Positions 63,818-64,000 of a DNA stretch of 64,000 nucleotides are shown piece by piece. The translations under genes and the position numbers were made by a program. The stretch spans positions 124,001-188,000 of the forward strand of contig NZ_FQXT01000003.1 of the NCBI RefSeq assembly GCF_900130045.1. The letters are read 5' to 3'. The first letter of the stretch is position 1; every line of letters starts with the position of its first letter. The DNA is from Leeuwenhoekiella palythoae. Its GTDB lineage: Bacteria; Bacteroidota; Bacteroidia; Flavobacteriales; Flavobacteriaceae. The notes below the pieces were generated by a model. That model did not search any database and was not told the DNA's origin. It saw only the letters and a program-made list of their open reading frames with translations.

Positions 63818-64000
63818 TTAAGAATGTAGCTCTTTGTAGGTAGATGGGCTCTCCCCTACTTGATTTTTAAAGAATCGAGAAAAACTGCTTAACGAGTTAA
63901 ATCCTAATTGAAACCCTATTTCTTGTATGGTAGCTTCACTACGAATCAAAAGCCGTTTAGCTTCGGTGATTTGACGCTGTTGAATTATTTGTTTCGCCGT
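63818..64000 (-). CDS. AraC-family regulator, 3' end (runs off the window)
   Basis: The last 60 codons of a minus-strand gene lie inside the window, ending at TAA (63818-63820). The translation TEAKRLLIRSEATIQEIGFQ then LGFNSLSSFSRFFKNQVGES and PSTYKELH is the second half of an AraC-type DNA-binding domain. The recognition helix includes SSFSRFFK. The N-terminal sensor part lies outside, so the signal and targets are unknown. Confidence 0.85.
   Translation of the reverse strand, partial: TAKQIIQQRQITEAKRLLIRSEATIQEIGFQLGFNSLSSFSRFFKNQVGESPSTYKELHS

Overview
The window is a chromosomal stretch of a member of the phylum Bacteroidota, most likely a marine Flavobacteriaceae. The support is: moderately AT-rich DNA; promoters of the Bacteroidota type (TTG, 17-23 bp, TAnnTTTG); weak or absent Shine-Dalgarno sequences; secreted proteins whose signal peptides end in AQ or SQ; and a gene stock typical of the family (Bacteroidota-type PEP carboxylase, fused CcsBA, OMP_b-brl_3 receptor, DUF4251, DUF4494, DUF2520, BNR/VPS10 glycosyl hydrolase, TreS-maltokinase). 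No rRNA, tRNA, CRISPR array, transposase, integrase or phage gene was seen.

Layout. 1-2.2 kb: the 5' part of an XRE regulator, an array of identical-looking operators, an M14 carboxypeptidase and an Lrp/AsnC regulator. 2.2-13.7 kb: housekeeping (ppc, DinB-like protein, a PH-domain/GH43/pyrophosphatase operon, kdsC with a DUF2520 protein, ccsBA, fumC). 14-18.2 kb: outer-membrane receptor, arsC, prfB. 18.3-21.8 kb: the conserved ATP-grasp / alpha-E / transglutaminase operon. 22-27.4 kb: a secreted zinc metalloprotease joined to a three-gene acyl-chain set (dehydratase, ketosynthase, carrier protein), a nitroreductase and a small secreted protein. 27.5-33.8 kb: cysteine-free ArsC-like protein with a ribosome-hibernation factor, TerC, an Aquifex-type aconitase, a nucleoside deaminase, an FNT channel and a DUF4251 lipoprotein. 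33.8-35.9 kb is the least conserved-looking part: a gene broken by an amber codon, a small membrane protein, guanine deaminase, and an 83-bp direct repeat. 35.9-40.7 kb: a caspase-like-fold protein, DUF4494, secreted phosphatase, two oxidoreductases and a MORN-like secreted protein. 40.8-46.7 kb: a TPR-CHAT protease, MsrA and SelO, and a secreted Hcp-like protein. 46.9-64 kb: a YtxH-like protein, a VPS10/BNR protein, an outer-membrane protein, a GH3 glucosidase beside a Crp/Fnr regulator, an unusual SDR, TreS-maltokinase, a DUF1801-CDGSH fusion, GH29 fucosidase, an MscS channel and the end of an AraC regulator.

The most interesting signals are regulatory. (1) A 16-bp motif, AAATAGGGYWAYTSCC, sits 26-27 bp upstream of the -7 box of three separate genes (CHAT protease, MORN-like protein, secreted Hcp-like protein), which suggests a small undescribed regulon. 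(2) Six copies of TTACAwwTGTrA lie between the XRE and M14 genes, and the motif itself contains the TACATTTG -7 box. (3) A perfect FNR box and a one-mismatch copy flank a Crp/Fnr gene whose recognition helix carries the E-x-x-S-R residues of FNR; one box is placed to drive the GH3 glucosidase and the other possibly a small RNA. Several enzymes have altered key residues (PEP carboxylase, maltokinase half of TreS, SDR, caspase-like protein, aconitase cluster ligands), and these are listed as separate findings.
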